Shown here piece by piece: positions 52,474-61,488 of a DNA stretch of 64,000 bases; within the stretch, counting starts at the first letter, position 1; each line of letters opens with the position of its first letter. Location: positions 1-64,000 of the forward strand of contig CANPUE010000013.1 in NCBI GenBank assembly GCA_947577185.1, given 5' to 3'. The stretch comes from an uncultured Lachnospiraceae bacterium. Lineage in GTDB: Bacteria > Bacillota > Clostridia > Lachnospirales > Lachnospiraceae. The position numbers and the translations under genes were made by a program. Under the pieces are notes generated by a model that was not told where the DNA came from, made no database searches, and was given only the letters and a program-made list of their open reading frames with translations.

Positions 52474-54159
52474 TTAATATTGTTTTGATTTTGTTGCCAA
52501 ATCTTTCATTTCTTTTGCATTATTCAACACATTCTCCGTTATAACAGCACCTCCGAGCATTCTGGCGACCTCTTCTATACTCTCTTTTTCATCCAGCTCC
52601 CGGATTTTTGTAGCCGTCCGCTCTCCGGAAACAGATTTTTCAATCTGAAAATGAGAATCTGCCATCGCAGCGATCTGCGGAAGATGCGTGATGCATATCA
52701 GCTGGTGTTTCCTGCCCAGAATCCCCATTTTCTCGGACACTTTCCATGCCGTCCTGCCGCTGATCCCGGTATCGATCTCGTCGAAGATCAGCGTATCGAT
52801 CTCATCCTTATCCGCCAGTACGGTCTTGAGCGCCAGCATGATCCTTGACAGCTCACCGCCGCTTGCAATCTGAGCCAGCGGTTTTGGCGACTCTCCCGGA
52901 TTCGTGGAAATCATAAAGGCAGTCTCATCATAACCGTCCGCACTGATTTTTTCCTGCACAGGCTTTACTGCGATCTCAAAGACAACATCCATAAAATTCA
53001 AATCTATCAAAGCTGCTTTCATGGATTCCGCCAGCTTTGCGGCATTTTTCCTGCGGATTCTGGACACCTCGCCGCATCTGCGCAGAAGTTCTTTTTTCAA
53101 AGCCGCTTCCTGTTCTTCAAGCTGCTTTCTGTAATCATCATAATTCTGATAACGATCCAGTTTTTCCTGCAAGGTATCCTGATAGGACAAGATGTCTTCG
53201 ATTGTATTGCCGTATTTGGATTTTAATCTGTTGATCAGATCAAGTCTCTCCTCAGTCTTTGCAAACAGTTCCCCGTCAAATTCCAGATCGGACAGATAGT
53301 CCGCCGCCGCCCTGTTATAATCATTTAGCAGTGCATCGATATCAAGAAGCTGTTTTTCAAATTCCTGCAATGTCTCATCATACGATGCCACCGCACGAAT
53401 CTCTTTGAGCGCTCTCCCGATCGCGTCTCCCGCCCCGCCGTTATCATAACCGCTCATCTGATGGGCGTTCGTCAACGCTTCCTGAATCTTTTGCCCGTTG
53501 ACGAGCCTCCTGTAGTCCTTTTCGAGCGCTTCATCTTCCCCCGTCATAAGCGCCACCGACTCGATCTCCTGTAATTCAAATTCAGCCAGCGCGGTCTCCT
53601 TTTTTCTGATCTCCTCATCCACATCATTTTCTGCAAGCGCCCTTACGACTTCTCTGTATTTCCGGTAACATTCTCCAAGACGCTCCTTTGGACGGCAGAG
53701 TTCTTCCTTCGCATAGTCATCCAGAATCTCCATCTGTTTCGTCTCTTTCAATAACGACTGGTGTTCATGCTGCCCGTGAATGTCAATCAGAATCTCAGAA
53801 AGCATCCTGAGCTGTTTTACGCTGACTGTCTCGCCTCCGACTTTACACAGAGATTTGCCCTGCATGATCCGTCTTTGCAGGATCACCGTTCCGTCCTCTT
53901 CTATCGGCAGTTCGAGTTCCCGTATCCGCGAAAGCTGCTCTTCCTTTTCAACTTGAAATACCAGTTCGATCAGGGCATAGTCCGCCCCGGTACGAATCAT
54001 ATCTTTTTCCGCTTTTGCGCCGAGCGCAAGGTTTACAGACCCGATAATGATCGATTTTCCGGCCCCGGTCTCTCCCGTCAGTATGTTCAGTCCGTTTCCG
54101 AAATATACTTCCGTTTCGTCAATTAATGCAAGATTCTTTACATGTAAGCTTACTAACAT
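52474..54159 (-). CDS. recN: DNA repair protein RecN
   Basis: A 561-residue SMC-like ATPase in double-strand break repair. Walker A GETGAGKSIIIGS is at about 30-42. A long central coiled coil follows. The signature ASGGELSRIMLALK and Walker B TLIFDEIDTGISG come at the C-terminal side. It follows argR by 6 bp and is usually the last gene of this operon. Confidence 0.98.
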   Translation of the reverse strand: MLVSLHVKNLALIDETEVYFGNGLNILTGETGAGKSIIIGSVNLALGAKAEKDMIRTGADYALIELVFQVEKEEQLSRIRELELPIEEDGTVILQRRIMQGKSLCKVGGETVSVKQLRMLSEILIDIHGQHEHQSLLKETKQMEILDDYAKEELCRPKERLGECYRKYREVVRALAENDVDEEIRKKETALAEFELQEIESVALMTGEDEALEKDYRRLVNGQKIQEALTNAHQMSGYDNGGAGDAIGRALKEIRAVASYDETLQEFEKQLLDIDALLNDYNRAAADYLSDLEFDGELFAKTEERLDLINRLKSKYGNTIEDILSYQDTLQEKLDRYQNYDDYRKQLEEQEAALKKELLRRCGEVSRIRRKNAAKLAESMKAALIDLNFMDVVFEIAVKPVQEKISADGYDETAFMISTNPGESPKPLAQIASGGELSRIMLALKTVLADKDEIDTLIFDEIDTGISGRTAWKVSEKMGILGRKHQLICITHLPQIAAMADSHFQIEKSVSGERTATKIRELDEKESIEEVARMLGGAVITENVLNNAKEMKDLATKSKQY

Positions 54160-54165
54160 AAAATT

Positions 54166-54618
54166 TTAATCACCTGTCATTTTCTTTATTTTATCCATAA
54201 CAAACGCCGCTTCTTCCGCAGTCTTTATCACGATCATGATCGTATCGTCTCCGGCAATACAACCCAGAATCTCCTGCATTTCCATCGCATCCACCGCTGC
54301 AGCAACAGCCATCGCCATACCGGAAACCGTTTTCATGACCAGAATATTCTGCGCCCTGTCGACAGAGACATAGCCATCCCTGAGGACGCGGATATATTTA
54401 TCGCCAAGCAGGCTGTCCTGTCCGGTGCGGAGAACATACTTCTGTCTGCCGCCCGTACCCGCTGTTTTAGACAGCTTTAACTCTCTGATGTCTCTGGAGA
54501 CCGTCGCCTGCGTTACCTGATAGCCTTCTTTCTTTAATCTGTCCGCCAGTTCTTCCTGCGTCTCAATCTCTTCCCTGCTTATCATTTCGATAATCTTTTC
54601 CTGCCTGCTCTTTTTCAC
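54166..54618 (-). CDS. argR: Arginine repressor
   Basis: A 150-residue regulator that represses arginine synthesis and activates catabolism when it binds arginine as a hexamer. The N-terminal winged helix has SREEIETQEELADRLKKEGY and VTQATVSRDIRELKL. The C-terminal core has AVDAMEMQEILGCIAGDDTI with the arginine-binding acidic residues. The start codon is GTG with GGAGGG upstream. Confidence 0.97.
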   Translation of the reverse strand: MKKSRQEKIIEMISREEIETQEELADRLKKEGYQVTQATVSRDIRELKLSKTAGTGGRQKYVLRTGQDSLLGDKYIRVLRDGYVSVDRAQNILVMKTVSGMAMAVAAAVDAMEMQEILGCIAGDDTIMIVIKTAEEAAFVMDKIKKMTGD

Positions 54619-54630
54619 ACTACCCCTCCA

Positions 54631-55467
54631 TTAATCAACCATCTTTTTATGCAGGATTTCTAAAAAGCTTTCCGTATTGAGTTTCAGGATTCCCGTTGTC
54701 CTGGACGCTCTTTTGATCACAATTTTATCGCCCGTACGCAGGACAATTTTGTGTGCACCGTCAAAATTTGCCTCTACCGTCTGCACCGTCTTCTCTCTTC
54801 CCGCCGGGATCTCGATCCTGACCTCATCCTCCGGCGAAAGAATGATGCTTCTGTTATTGAGTGTGTGCGGACAAATCGGTGTAAGCAGAAGCAGGCTTGC
54901 TCCGGGCTCCACGATCGGACCGCCCGCCGACATATTATATCCGGTGGAACCGGTCGGCGTTGCCACGATCATGCCGTCACCGCTGTATCCGTTTAAAAAC
55001 TGTCCGTTCACATAAATATCGAACTGTAAAACCTGCATCGGGCCGCATCGGGATATGACGATATCATTTAAGGCATAATGGTGTTCCTGATCTGCATCCT
55101 TTAAATAAGCCCTGCCGGAAAGCATCATTCTGTTCTCGATCATATACTGTCCGCTAAGGAGCTTCGAAAGCGCATTCTCGATATTGCCGATCTCCACCTC
55201 GGCCAGATACCCCAGCGTGCCAAGATTCACGCCAAGCAGAGGGATGTCGCATTCCCGCATATCCTGCGCCGCTTTTAACAGCGTACCATCCCCGCCTAAA
55301 ACGACCGCACATTCCATGCCCGCGGGCACCTCAATACGCTCCCTCGTCCTGTCACTCACCGCACAGACTGCTTCTGCGCCGTGCGCACGCAGGTATTCCG
55401 TGATCCGATTGGTATAAATTCCTTCCGGATCTTTCACCCTGTTTGTTATCAGGAAAAAATGTTTCAT
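54631..55467 (-). CDS. nadK: NAD kinase
   Basis: A 278-residue kinase that makes NADP. The GGDGTLLKAA motif is at about 61-70 and the second motif TPTGSTGYNMSAGG at about 160-173. The start at 55467 overlaps the tlyA stop in an ATGA junction and has AAGGA upstream; a frame from 55581 only reads back into tlyA. It is part of the conserved operon. Confidence 0.97.
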   Translation of the reverse strand: MKHFFLITNRVKDPEGIYTNRITEYLRAHGAEAVCAVSDRTRERIEVPAGMECAVVLGGDGTLLKAAQDMRECDIPLLGVNLGTLGYLAEVEIGNIENALSKLLSGQYMIENRMMLSGRAYLKDADQEHHYALNDIVISRCGPMQVLQFDIYVNGQFLNGYSGDGMIVATPTGSTGYNMSAGGPIVEPGASLLLLTPICPHTLNNRSIILSPEDEVRIEIPAGREKTVQTVEANFDGAHKIVLRTGDKIVIKRASRTTGILKLNTESFLEILHKKMVD

Positions 55468-56357
55468 GCCAGTTCCTTCTCTGCTTTCCTTACGATAGGC
55501 AGGATGATCTGTTCCATAGATTCCTCCCTGTCTTCCGTGAGAATTTGCTGCAGTTTTTTTTCTGCCTCCGCCTCTGACCACGTCCTGATCTCTTCCGGCA
55601 GATCCTCTTTTTTCTCAAGATAAACCAGATACTCAATATTTCCTTCCGGGCCCTTGATCGGTGACCAGGTAAGACCCTTTACTGAAAAACCGATCAGTTC
55701 CGCATAGGCAACGACCTTGCGGATCACTTCTTCGTGAACGGCCGCTTCCCTGACTACGCCTTTTTTCCCGACTTTATCCCTTCCTGCTTCAAACTGCGGC
55801 TTGATCAGGCAGACCATACGCCCCGTTTCCTTCAACAGGTTTCTCGCCGGGATCAGGATCTTCGTCAGAGAGATAAATGAGACATCCACTGATGCAAAAT
55901 CCAGTCTGTCCGCTATGTCCTCCGGCTTCATATAGCGGAAATTCGTCTTTTCCATGCAGACAACCCGCTCATCCTGCCGCAGTTTCCAGGCAAACTGTCC
56001 GTGCCCGACATCAACGGAATAGACCTTTGCCGCTCCGTTTTGCAGCATACAGTCCGTGAAACCGCCGGTAGAAGCGCCGATATCCATACAGACGGCATCT
56101 GTTAACAAAATGTCAAACTCCTCTATGGCCTTTTCCAGTTTAAGCCCGCCTCTGCTGACATATTTCTGATGGTTCCCTCTGACTTCAATATGAACTTTTT
56201 CCTCTTCAAACGCGGTGCCTGCCTTGTCTTCCCGCTGCCCGTCCACAAAAACATTCCCTGTCATGATAACGGCCTTCGCCTTCTCTCTTGAAGGCGCAAG
56301 CCCCTGCCTGACAAGCAATATATCTAATCTTTCTTTCATTTTTATATCATCCGTCAT
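55464..56357 (-). CDS. tlyA: TlyA-family rRNA 2'-O-methyltransferase
   Basis: A 297-residue protein with an N-terminal S4 RNA-binding domain (about 8-68) and an FtsJ-like methyltransferase domain. VCMDIGASTGGFTDCMLQNG is the SAM-binding motif. TlyA methylates 16S and 23S rRNA in some bacteria; in Bacillus the same gene is yqxC. It overlaps both dxs and nadK by 4 bp in ATGA junctions, so the genes are translationally coupled. Confidence 0.93.
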   Translation of the reverse strand: MTDDIKMKERLDILLVRQGLAPSREKAKAVIMTGNVFVDGQREDKAGTAFEEEKVHIEVRGNHQKYVSRGGLKLEKAIEEFDILLTDAVCMDIGASTGGFTDCMLQNGAAKVYSVDVGHGQFAWKLRQDERVVCMEKTNFRYMKPEDIADRLDFASVDVSFISLTKILIPARNLLKETGRMVCLIKPQFEAGRDKVGKKGVVREAAVHEEVIRKVVAYAELIGFSVKGLTWSPIKGPEGNIEYLVYLEKKEDLPEEIRTWSEAEAEKKLQQILTEDREESMEQIILPIVRKAEKELA

Positions 56358-58222
56358 TTGCGGCGTCTGCGTTCCGCCGTGATCTTTTCTACGATGGAAT
56401 CCGCATCGATGCCAATCTCCTGTTTTAAAAGTTCCACATTGCCATGCTCTACATATTCATCGGGAATCGCAATGCAAAGCACGTCCGTCTTTGTATGTAA
56501 AGAATCCACACAGGCCCTGACCTTCTCACCAAAACCGCCGCTTGCTACATTTTCTTCTAACGTCACAATTAATTTATGCTTTTGGCAGGCTTCTTTGACC
56601 GCCGCCTCATCAATCGGCTTCACAAATCTTGCATTGGTAAGGGAACAGGAATGTCCCATTTCCTTTAACTGTCTGCGCACTTCCAAAGCAACTTTGACCA
56701 TACTGCCGACTGCTAAAAGCATAATTTCCTTTTCCTCGTAAATCGGCTCGCTCTTTCCATATACAACAGGCTCTCTATATTCTTTCAGGCCGTCAAACGC
56801 TTCCCCGCGAGGATAACGGATCGCGACCGGAGCCGCAAATGCGACCGCGAATTTGATCATATCAGAAAGCTCCCATTTATTTTTGGGCGCCATAATATGC
56901 ATATTGGGAATCGAGGAAAGATAGGACAGGTCAAAAATACCCTGATGGGTCTCCCCGTCGCTTCCGACAAGCCCTGCCCGGTCAATCGCAAAAATAACAG
57001 GCAGATTCTGAATACAGACATCGTGGAGGATCTGGTCATATGCCCTCTGCAGGAAGGAGGAATACACCGCCACGATAGGTTTCAGGCCACCCGCCGCCAG
57101 TCCCGCGGCAAAAGTAACTGCATGTTCTTCCGCGATCCCCACATCAAAAAAGCGGTCAGGATACATGTTGCGGAAACGTTTGAGTCCTGTCCCGTCCGGC
57201 ATGGCCGCCGTGATGGCCACCACTTTTTCATCCCGCTGTCCAAGTTTACACATTACAGTGGAAAAAATATCCGTATAATTTGCCTTTGTCCGCGGCTTAC
57301 TGGGAATCCCGGTCTCAATCGTAAACGGCTCTGCCCCGTGAAACCTCGCCGGATGGCGCTCCGCCGGAGCGTATCCCCTCCCCTTTTGTGTAATCACGTG
57401 GAGCATGACCGCTCCTTTTATCTTTCTGGCCTCCTTAAACATACGCATCATTTCCGTGATGTTATGACCGTCCACCGGTCCGAGATAGGTAATCCCCATA
57501 TCTTCAAAGAACATTCCCGGCACGACCAGATGTTTAAAACTGCTCTTTGCACGGCGGATCTGGGATACGACTTTGTCGCCGTACCTGGATTTTCCATGCA
57601 GAGAATTGTACACGCCTTCTTTTAAGTCCAGATACATATCCGCAGTCCTGATATTGTTCAGATATTTCGAAACGCCGCCCACATTTTCAGAGATCGACAT
57701 GTTATTGTCATTGAGAATAATGATAAAATTAGTTTCCAGTCTGGATGCATTATTCAGCGCTTCATAGGCCATTCCGCCCGTCAGGGAACCGTCACCGATC
57801 ACGGAAACAATCGTGTTTTTCCCGCCTTCCAGATCTCTTGCTTTGACCATGCCAAGCCCGGCTGAGATAGAAGTGGAACTGTGTCCCGTATCAAAACAGT
57901 CGCAGTCGCTTTCTTTGCGTTTCGGAAAGCCGCTGATACCGCCGTATTTGCGCAGATTGACAAAAGCCTCTCTGCGGCCGGTGAGTATCTTATGGGTGTA
58001 CGACTGGTGACCCACGTCCCATATAATCTTATCTTCCGGCAGGTTCAAAGACAGATGCAGCGCCATCGTCAGTTCCACTGCCCCCAGATTGGAACCCAGA
58101 TGTCCTCCGGTCACACTGATTGACTGGATCAGAAACTGTCTGATCTCTTCCGCCAGAGCATTATAATCCTCCGGTCTGATCTCCTTGATATCATTAGTCT
58201 TTTCTATTTGTTCAAGAAACAT
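56354..58222 (-). CDS. dxs: 1-deoxy-D-xylulose-5-phosphate synthase
   Basis: A 622-residue thiamine diphosphate enzyme that starts the MEP isoprenoid pathway from pyruvate and glyceraldehyde 3-phosphate. The ThDP motif GDGSLTGGMAYEALNN is near residue 143. The transketolase central domain has DVGIAEEHAVTFAAGLA with the catalytic Glu. AAGAGG precedes the ATG. It lies between ispA and tlyA in the usual order. Confidence 0.98.
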   Translation of the reverse strand: MFLEQIEKTNDIKEIRPEDYNALAEEIRQFLIQSISVTGGHLGSNLGAVELTMALHLSLNLPEDKIIWDVGHQSYTHKILTGRREAFVNLRKYGGISGFPKRKESDCDCFDTGHSSTSISAGLGMVKARDLEGGKNTIVSVIGDGSLTGGMAYEALNNASRLETNFIIILNDNNMSISENVGGVSKYLNNIRTADMYLDLKEGVYNSLHGKSRYGDKVVSQIRRAKSSFKHLVVPGMFFEDMGITYLGPVDGHNITEMMRMFKEARKIKGAVMLHVITQKGRGYAPAERHPARFHGAEPFTIETGIPSKPRTKANYTDIFSTVMCKLGQRDEKVVAITAAMPDGTGLKRFRNMYPDRFFDVGIAEEHAVTFAAGLAAGGLKPIVAVYSSFLQRAYDQILHDVCIQNLPVIFAIDRAGLVGSDGETHQGIFDLSYLSSIPNMHIMAPKNKWELSDMIKFAVAFAAPVAIRYPRGEAFDGLKEYREPVVYGKSEPIYEEKEIMLLAVGSMVKVALEVRRQLKEMGHSCSLTNARFVKPIDEAAVKEACQKHKLIVTLEENVASGGFGEKVRACVDSLHTKTDVLCIAIPDEYVEHGNVELLKQEIGIDADSIVEKITAERRRRK

Positions 58223-58235
58223 AATATACCTCTTA

Positions 58236-59138
58236 TTATTTTTCCCTGTAAATCAACTGTTCTGCCAGTTTCTCCAAAAACAGATTTCTCGATGGAAAAG
58301 AAGACAATAGCGCAATCGCTTCTCTGGACAAGCTGCGTACCATTTCCTGCGACTGATCCAGTCCATGCATCGTAACAAATGTTATTTTATTGTTTTTTGC
58401 ATCACTGCCGACAGGTTTTCCCAAAATCTCCTGACTGCCTGTTACATCCAGAATATCATCCTGGATCTGAAACGCGATACCGATATTATAAGCACATTTC
58501 TCCACATCGGCAATCTGGCGCTCGTCCGCACCGGCAAGAACCGCACCGCACATCATCGCACACTCTATGAGCGCTGCGGTTTTGTTCTCATGGATAAAAA
58601 GAAGCATGTCCGGTGTGACAGTATCCTGCTTTTTTTCCGCCTCAATATCAGCGCACTGTCCGCCGATCATGCCATAGATCCCCGCTTTTTTGCCCAAAAT
58701 TGTAAGCGCGGCAGCAACTCTTTTATACTCTTCCAGACTCCGCGCCTCTTCAAATGCCCTGCAGGCAGTCTCAAACGCATAATTGAGCAGACCATCTCCT
58801 GCCAGCACAGCCATTCCCTCACCGTACACGACATGTGTCGTCTTACGGCCCCGTCTGTATTCGTCATTGTCCATCGCCGGCAGATCGTCATGCACAAGGG
58901 AATAATTATGTATCATTTCCACTGCTGCCATAAAAGAATCCGCCAGTCTGTCCGTACCGCCGAACATCCGATAAGTCTCCGAAAGCAGCATGGGACGCAG
59001 TCTTTTACCGCCTGCCAGAATTGAATAGTTCATCGCTTCGATCACAGTCTTCTGAAATCCCTCTTCCTTCGGCAGAAAAGATTCCAACACCGCTTCGATC
59101 TGTTTCGTTTTCTCTCTTAACGTCTCCTCAAAATTCAT
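58236..59138 (-). CDS. ispA: Farnesyl diphosphate synthase (IspA-type prenyltransferase)
   Basis: A 300-residue trans-prenyltransferase that condenses isopentenyl diphosphate with allylic diphosphates. The first Asp-rich motif is YSLVHDDLPAMDNDEYRRG and the second QIQDDILD. GGKRLRP near the N-terminus binds the diphosphate. The start at 59138 overlaps the xseB stop by 11 bp. It precedes dxs, so two isoprenoid genes are cotranscribed. Confidence 0.95.
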   Translation of the reverse strand: MNFEETLREKTKQIEAVLESFLPKEEGFQKTVIEAMNYSILAGGKRLRPMLLSETYRMFGGTDRLADSFMAAVEMIHNYSLVHDDLPAMDNDEYRRGRKTTHVVYGEGMAVLAGDGLLNYAFETACRAFEEARSLEEYKRVAAALTILGKKAGIYGMIGGQCADIEAEKKQDTVTPDMLLFIHENKTAALIECAMMCGAVLAGADERQIADVEKCAYNIGIAFQIQDDILDVTGSQEILGKPVGSDAKNNKITFVTMHGLDQSQEMVRSLSREAIALLSSFPSRNLFLEKLAEQLIYREK

Positions 59139-59373
59139 CCAGTTCACCATTTTCGTTTATTTTTAAAACCTGTTTTTCCACTCTGTCAATCTTTTCATTA
59201 CAATATTTCAGGAGTTTCATACCCTCTTTATAGACCTGAAACGATTCTTCCAATGTGATCTCTTCCTCTTCCAGACGGTCTATCGTCTCTTCGATCCGGG
59301 CGAACGCTTCTTCGAGACAAATCTCTCTCCCGGCTTCCTTTTCTGCCTGTGTGTCCTTATTTACTTTCCCCAT
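59128..59373 (-). CDS. xseB: Exodeoxyribonuclease VII small subunit
   Basis: An 81-residue helical subunit that binds the large subunit. LEEAFARIEETIDRLEEEEI and TLEESFQVYKEGMKLLKYCN are the usual blocks. The start at 59373 is chosen because AAGGG stands 7 bp upstream; an in-frame ATG at 59388 is too close to that site. It overlaps xseA by 17 bp. Confidence 0.95.
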   Translation of the reverse strand: MGKVNKDTQAEKEAGREICLEEAFARIEETIDRLEEEEITLEESFQVYKEGMKLLKYCNEKIDRVEKQVLKINENGELDEF

Positions 59374-60589
59374 ATCCATACCCTTCATCTAACCGCTGTC
59401 TGTCTGTCACCTCTGTATGAAGAATGCCGTCTTTGACATACACCTGCAGTTTATCTCCCGTTTTCACCTGACCGATCCGGCAGACCGTCCTGCCCTGTGC
59501 GTCTGCGGCATAGGCATATCCCTGATTTAGTTTTTCAAGCGGAGAAAGACCTTTCATCCGCTCAATATAAAGCGAAAAACGATGCCTTTTATCAGACAGC
59601 TTACGCGTCATACTGTTTTGCAGCGCCTCTTCAAGCTGCATCAGATTCGTTCTCTTTTCCCGTATCTGATTCGCCGGGCTCAAATATTTCAGCTGCATCT
59701 GATAATTACCGAGCCTGTTTCTGTCCCGCTCAATGCAGGTCCGGCAAAGATGCCGCATCGTATAGGCGTATTCACTCAGTTTTTCTTCAAACTGATCGAT
59801 ATCATAAACTGCCAGCTCCGCCGCGGCTGATGGCGTCGGCGCCCGCAGATCTGCCACAAAATCCGCTATCGTCGTATCTGTCTCATGCCCGACTGCTGAT
59901 ATCACGGGAATCGGACAGTCAAAGATTGCCTGCGCTACGGCTTCCTCATTAAATGCCCACAGATCTTCGATGGAACCGCCGCCTCTGCCGACTATGATCG
60001 TGTCCACTCCATAATGCTCCATCGCATGAATACCGTTTACGATACTGCCGACTGCCTGATCCCCCTGCACGATCGCCGGATAAAGTATGATCTGTACATA
60101 GGGATTCCTTCTCGATGCGATCTGTATGATGTCGCGCACCGCGGCGCCCGTCTGTGCAGTAACTACGCCAAGGCGGCTGATATAACGGGGAATCGGCTGC
60201 TTATATTCTTTTGCAAACATCCCGCGTTCTTCAAGTTCCTCCTTGAGACGCTCGAACCGCTCATACAAAGCCCCCGCACCGTCCTGCCTGATCTGTCTGG
60301 CATAAAGCTGATATTTTCCGTCCCGCTCATAGACATCAATCGTACCGTTTACGACAACCTGCTGTCCCTCCGCCATCCGGAATAGCAGACCACCCCGGCT
60401 GCCTGCAAACATAACGCATGATATCGTTCCTTTTTCATCCTTTAATGTAAAATAAATATGTCCAGAGGAATGGTATTTACAGTTGCTGACTTCGCCTTTA
60501 ACGGCAATAGACTGCATCATAAAGTCCTGCGTGAACATATTTTTTATATAAGAATTAACCTGCGCTACCGTATATACATTCTGCATCAT
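59357..60589 (-). CDS. xseA: Exodeoxyribonuclease VII large subunit
   Basis: A 410-residue nuclease subunit that degrades single-stranded DNA. An N-terminal OB fold (about 1-100) holds VKGEVSNCKYHSSGHIYFTL. The catalytic domain has RLGVVTAQTGAAVRDI and IIVGRGGGSIEDLWAFNEE. ISAVGHETDTTIADFVADLRAPTP is split here only by motif boundaries. The start at 60589 lies just after the nusB stop; the longer frame from 60682 only overlaps nusB. Confidence 0.97.
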   Translation of the reverse strand: MMQNVYTVAQVNSYIKNMFTQDFMMQSIAVKGEVSNCKYHSSGHIYFTLKDEKGTISCVMFAGSRGGLLFRMAEGQQVVVNGTIDVYERDGKYQLYARQIRQDGAGALYERFERLKEELEERGMFAKEYKQPIPRYISRLGVVTAQTGAAVRDIIQIASRRNPYVQIILYPAIVQGDQAVGSIVNGIHAMEHYGVDTIIVGRGGGSIEDLWAFNEEAVAQAIFDCPIPVISAVGHETDTTIADFVADLRAPTPSAAAELAVYDIDQFEEKLSEYAYTMRHLCRTCIERDRNRLGNYQMQLKYLSPANQIREKRTNLMQLEEALQNSMTRKLSDKRHRFSLYIERMKGLSPLEKLNQGYAYAADAQGRTVCRIGQVKTGDKLQVYVKDGILHTEVTDRQRLDEGYGYGESK

Positions 60590-60599
60590 AACACCCGAA

Positions 60600-60995
60600 T
60601 CATGCAAATTTCGCCAAAATGCCGTTGATAAAACCTGAAGATGCATCCTGTCCGAATTTTTTGGCCAGTTCCACCGCCTCATTGATCGCTACGCCGGTCG
60701 GAACCTCTTCATCATAAGTAATCTCATAGACTGCCAGCCGCAGAATGGTCAGATCCACTTTCCCCATCCTTGTAGTATCCCAGTTTTCGGTCTTTTCATT
60801 CAGCATTTCGTCAATCTTTGTCAGCTGTTCCACGATCTTTTTGTACTTGGATGAAATATATTCCGTGTCCTTCTCATCTGCCTCACAGGTATCTTCAAAA
60901 AAAAGCTGTTCCTGCTCCGGCATCTCTTCCAGACTGTTAAACTCAATCCGGAACAGCAGTTTAAAGATCTGTTCTCTCAATTCTCTTCTGCTCAT
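60600..60995 (-). CDS. nusB: Transcription antitermination factor NusB
   Basis: A 131-residue helical protein that binds boxA with S10 in rRNA antitermination. SRRELREQIFKLLFRIEFNS opens the protein, and PTGVAINEAVELAKKFGQDA with FINGILAKFA closes it. CAGGTG precedes the ATG. It follows the Asp23 gene by 18 bp in the conserved operon. Confidence 0.96.
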   Translation of the reverse strand: MSRRELREQIFKLLFRIEFNSLEEMPEQEQLFFEDTCEADEKDTEYISSKYKKIVEQLTKIDEMLNEKTENWDTTRMGKVDLTILRLAVYEITYDEEVPTGVAINEAVELAKKFGQDASSGFINGILAKFA

Positions 60996-61013
60996 CTAAA
61001 CACCTGTCACGCC

Positions 61014-61412
61014 CTATCTGTCTTTCGATACGTTAATGCCGGCAATGCGGATATTCACATCGGTCACTTCCAGACCGGTCATGTTTTCCACCGCATTTTT
61101 TACTTTGGTCTGTACTCTCTGACAGGTTGCCGGGATATTAAAGCCATACTCTATCATGATCGCCAAATCCACTTTTACTTTCTTCTGTATCACCTCTACC
61201 CTGGTTCCTCTGGCAGCATTTTTGACACCCACTCTGCTTAAAAGTTCATTGGTCATGTTGCCCGATAACGCTGCGACACCTTCCACCTCTGTTGCCGCCA
61301 ACGCCGCAATCATGGCCACCACATCATCCGCGATCTTCACAGAACCGATCTTTTCGCTCTCTTCTTCCGAAACCTCATACATATCTTTACTCAATTCCTG
61401 CTCCATACCCAT
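61014..61412 (-). CDS. Asp23/Gls24 family envelope protein (YqhY type)
   Basis: A 132-residue Asp23-fold protein. GSVKIADDVVAMIAALAATE and VEGVAALSGN are the family start. The Bacillus YqhY protein is involved in lipid metabolism control through acetyl-CoA carboxylase. The start at 61412 is chosen because AAAGG stands 6 bp upstream. It leads the nusB operon, as yqhY does in Bacillus. Confidence 0.9.
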   Translation of the reverse strand: MGMEQELSKDMYEVSEEESEKIGSVKIADDVVAMIAALAATEVEGVAALSGNMTNELLSRVGVKNAARGTRVEVIQKKVKVDLAIMIEYGFNIPATCQRVQTKVKNAVENMTGLEVTDVNIRIAGINVSKDR

Positions 61413-61454
61413 ACCATACCTTTCTTTGCGTTTTCTCAACACCCTGTCTGGTTC

Positions 61455-61483
61455 AGTATAACAAAATTTATTTGATTTTTCAA
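61455..61483 (-). promoter_or_regulatory. Sigma-A promoter of the Asp23-nusB-recN operon
   Basis: On the minus strand, -35 TTGAAA (61478-61483) and -10 TATACT (61455-61460) have a 17-bp spacer. The -35 box is only a few bases after the stop codon of the transglutaminase-like gene. It drives a ten-gene operon. Confidence 0.8.
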
Positions 61484-61488
61484 CAATC

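Noticed and set aside
55468-55581. Extended start of nadK
   Set aside because: The extra codons fall inside tlyA; the ATG at 55467 overlaps the tlyA stop codon as ATGA and gives the family-typical N-terminus.
56897-57625. A 242-codon plus-strand ORF opposite dxs
   Set aside because: Antisense shadow; dxs motifs on the other strand are fully conserved.
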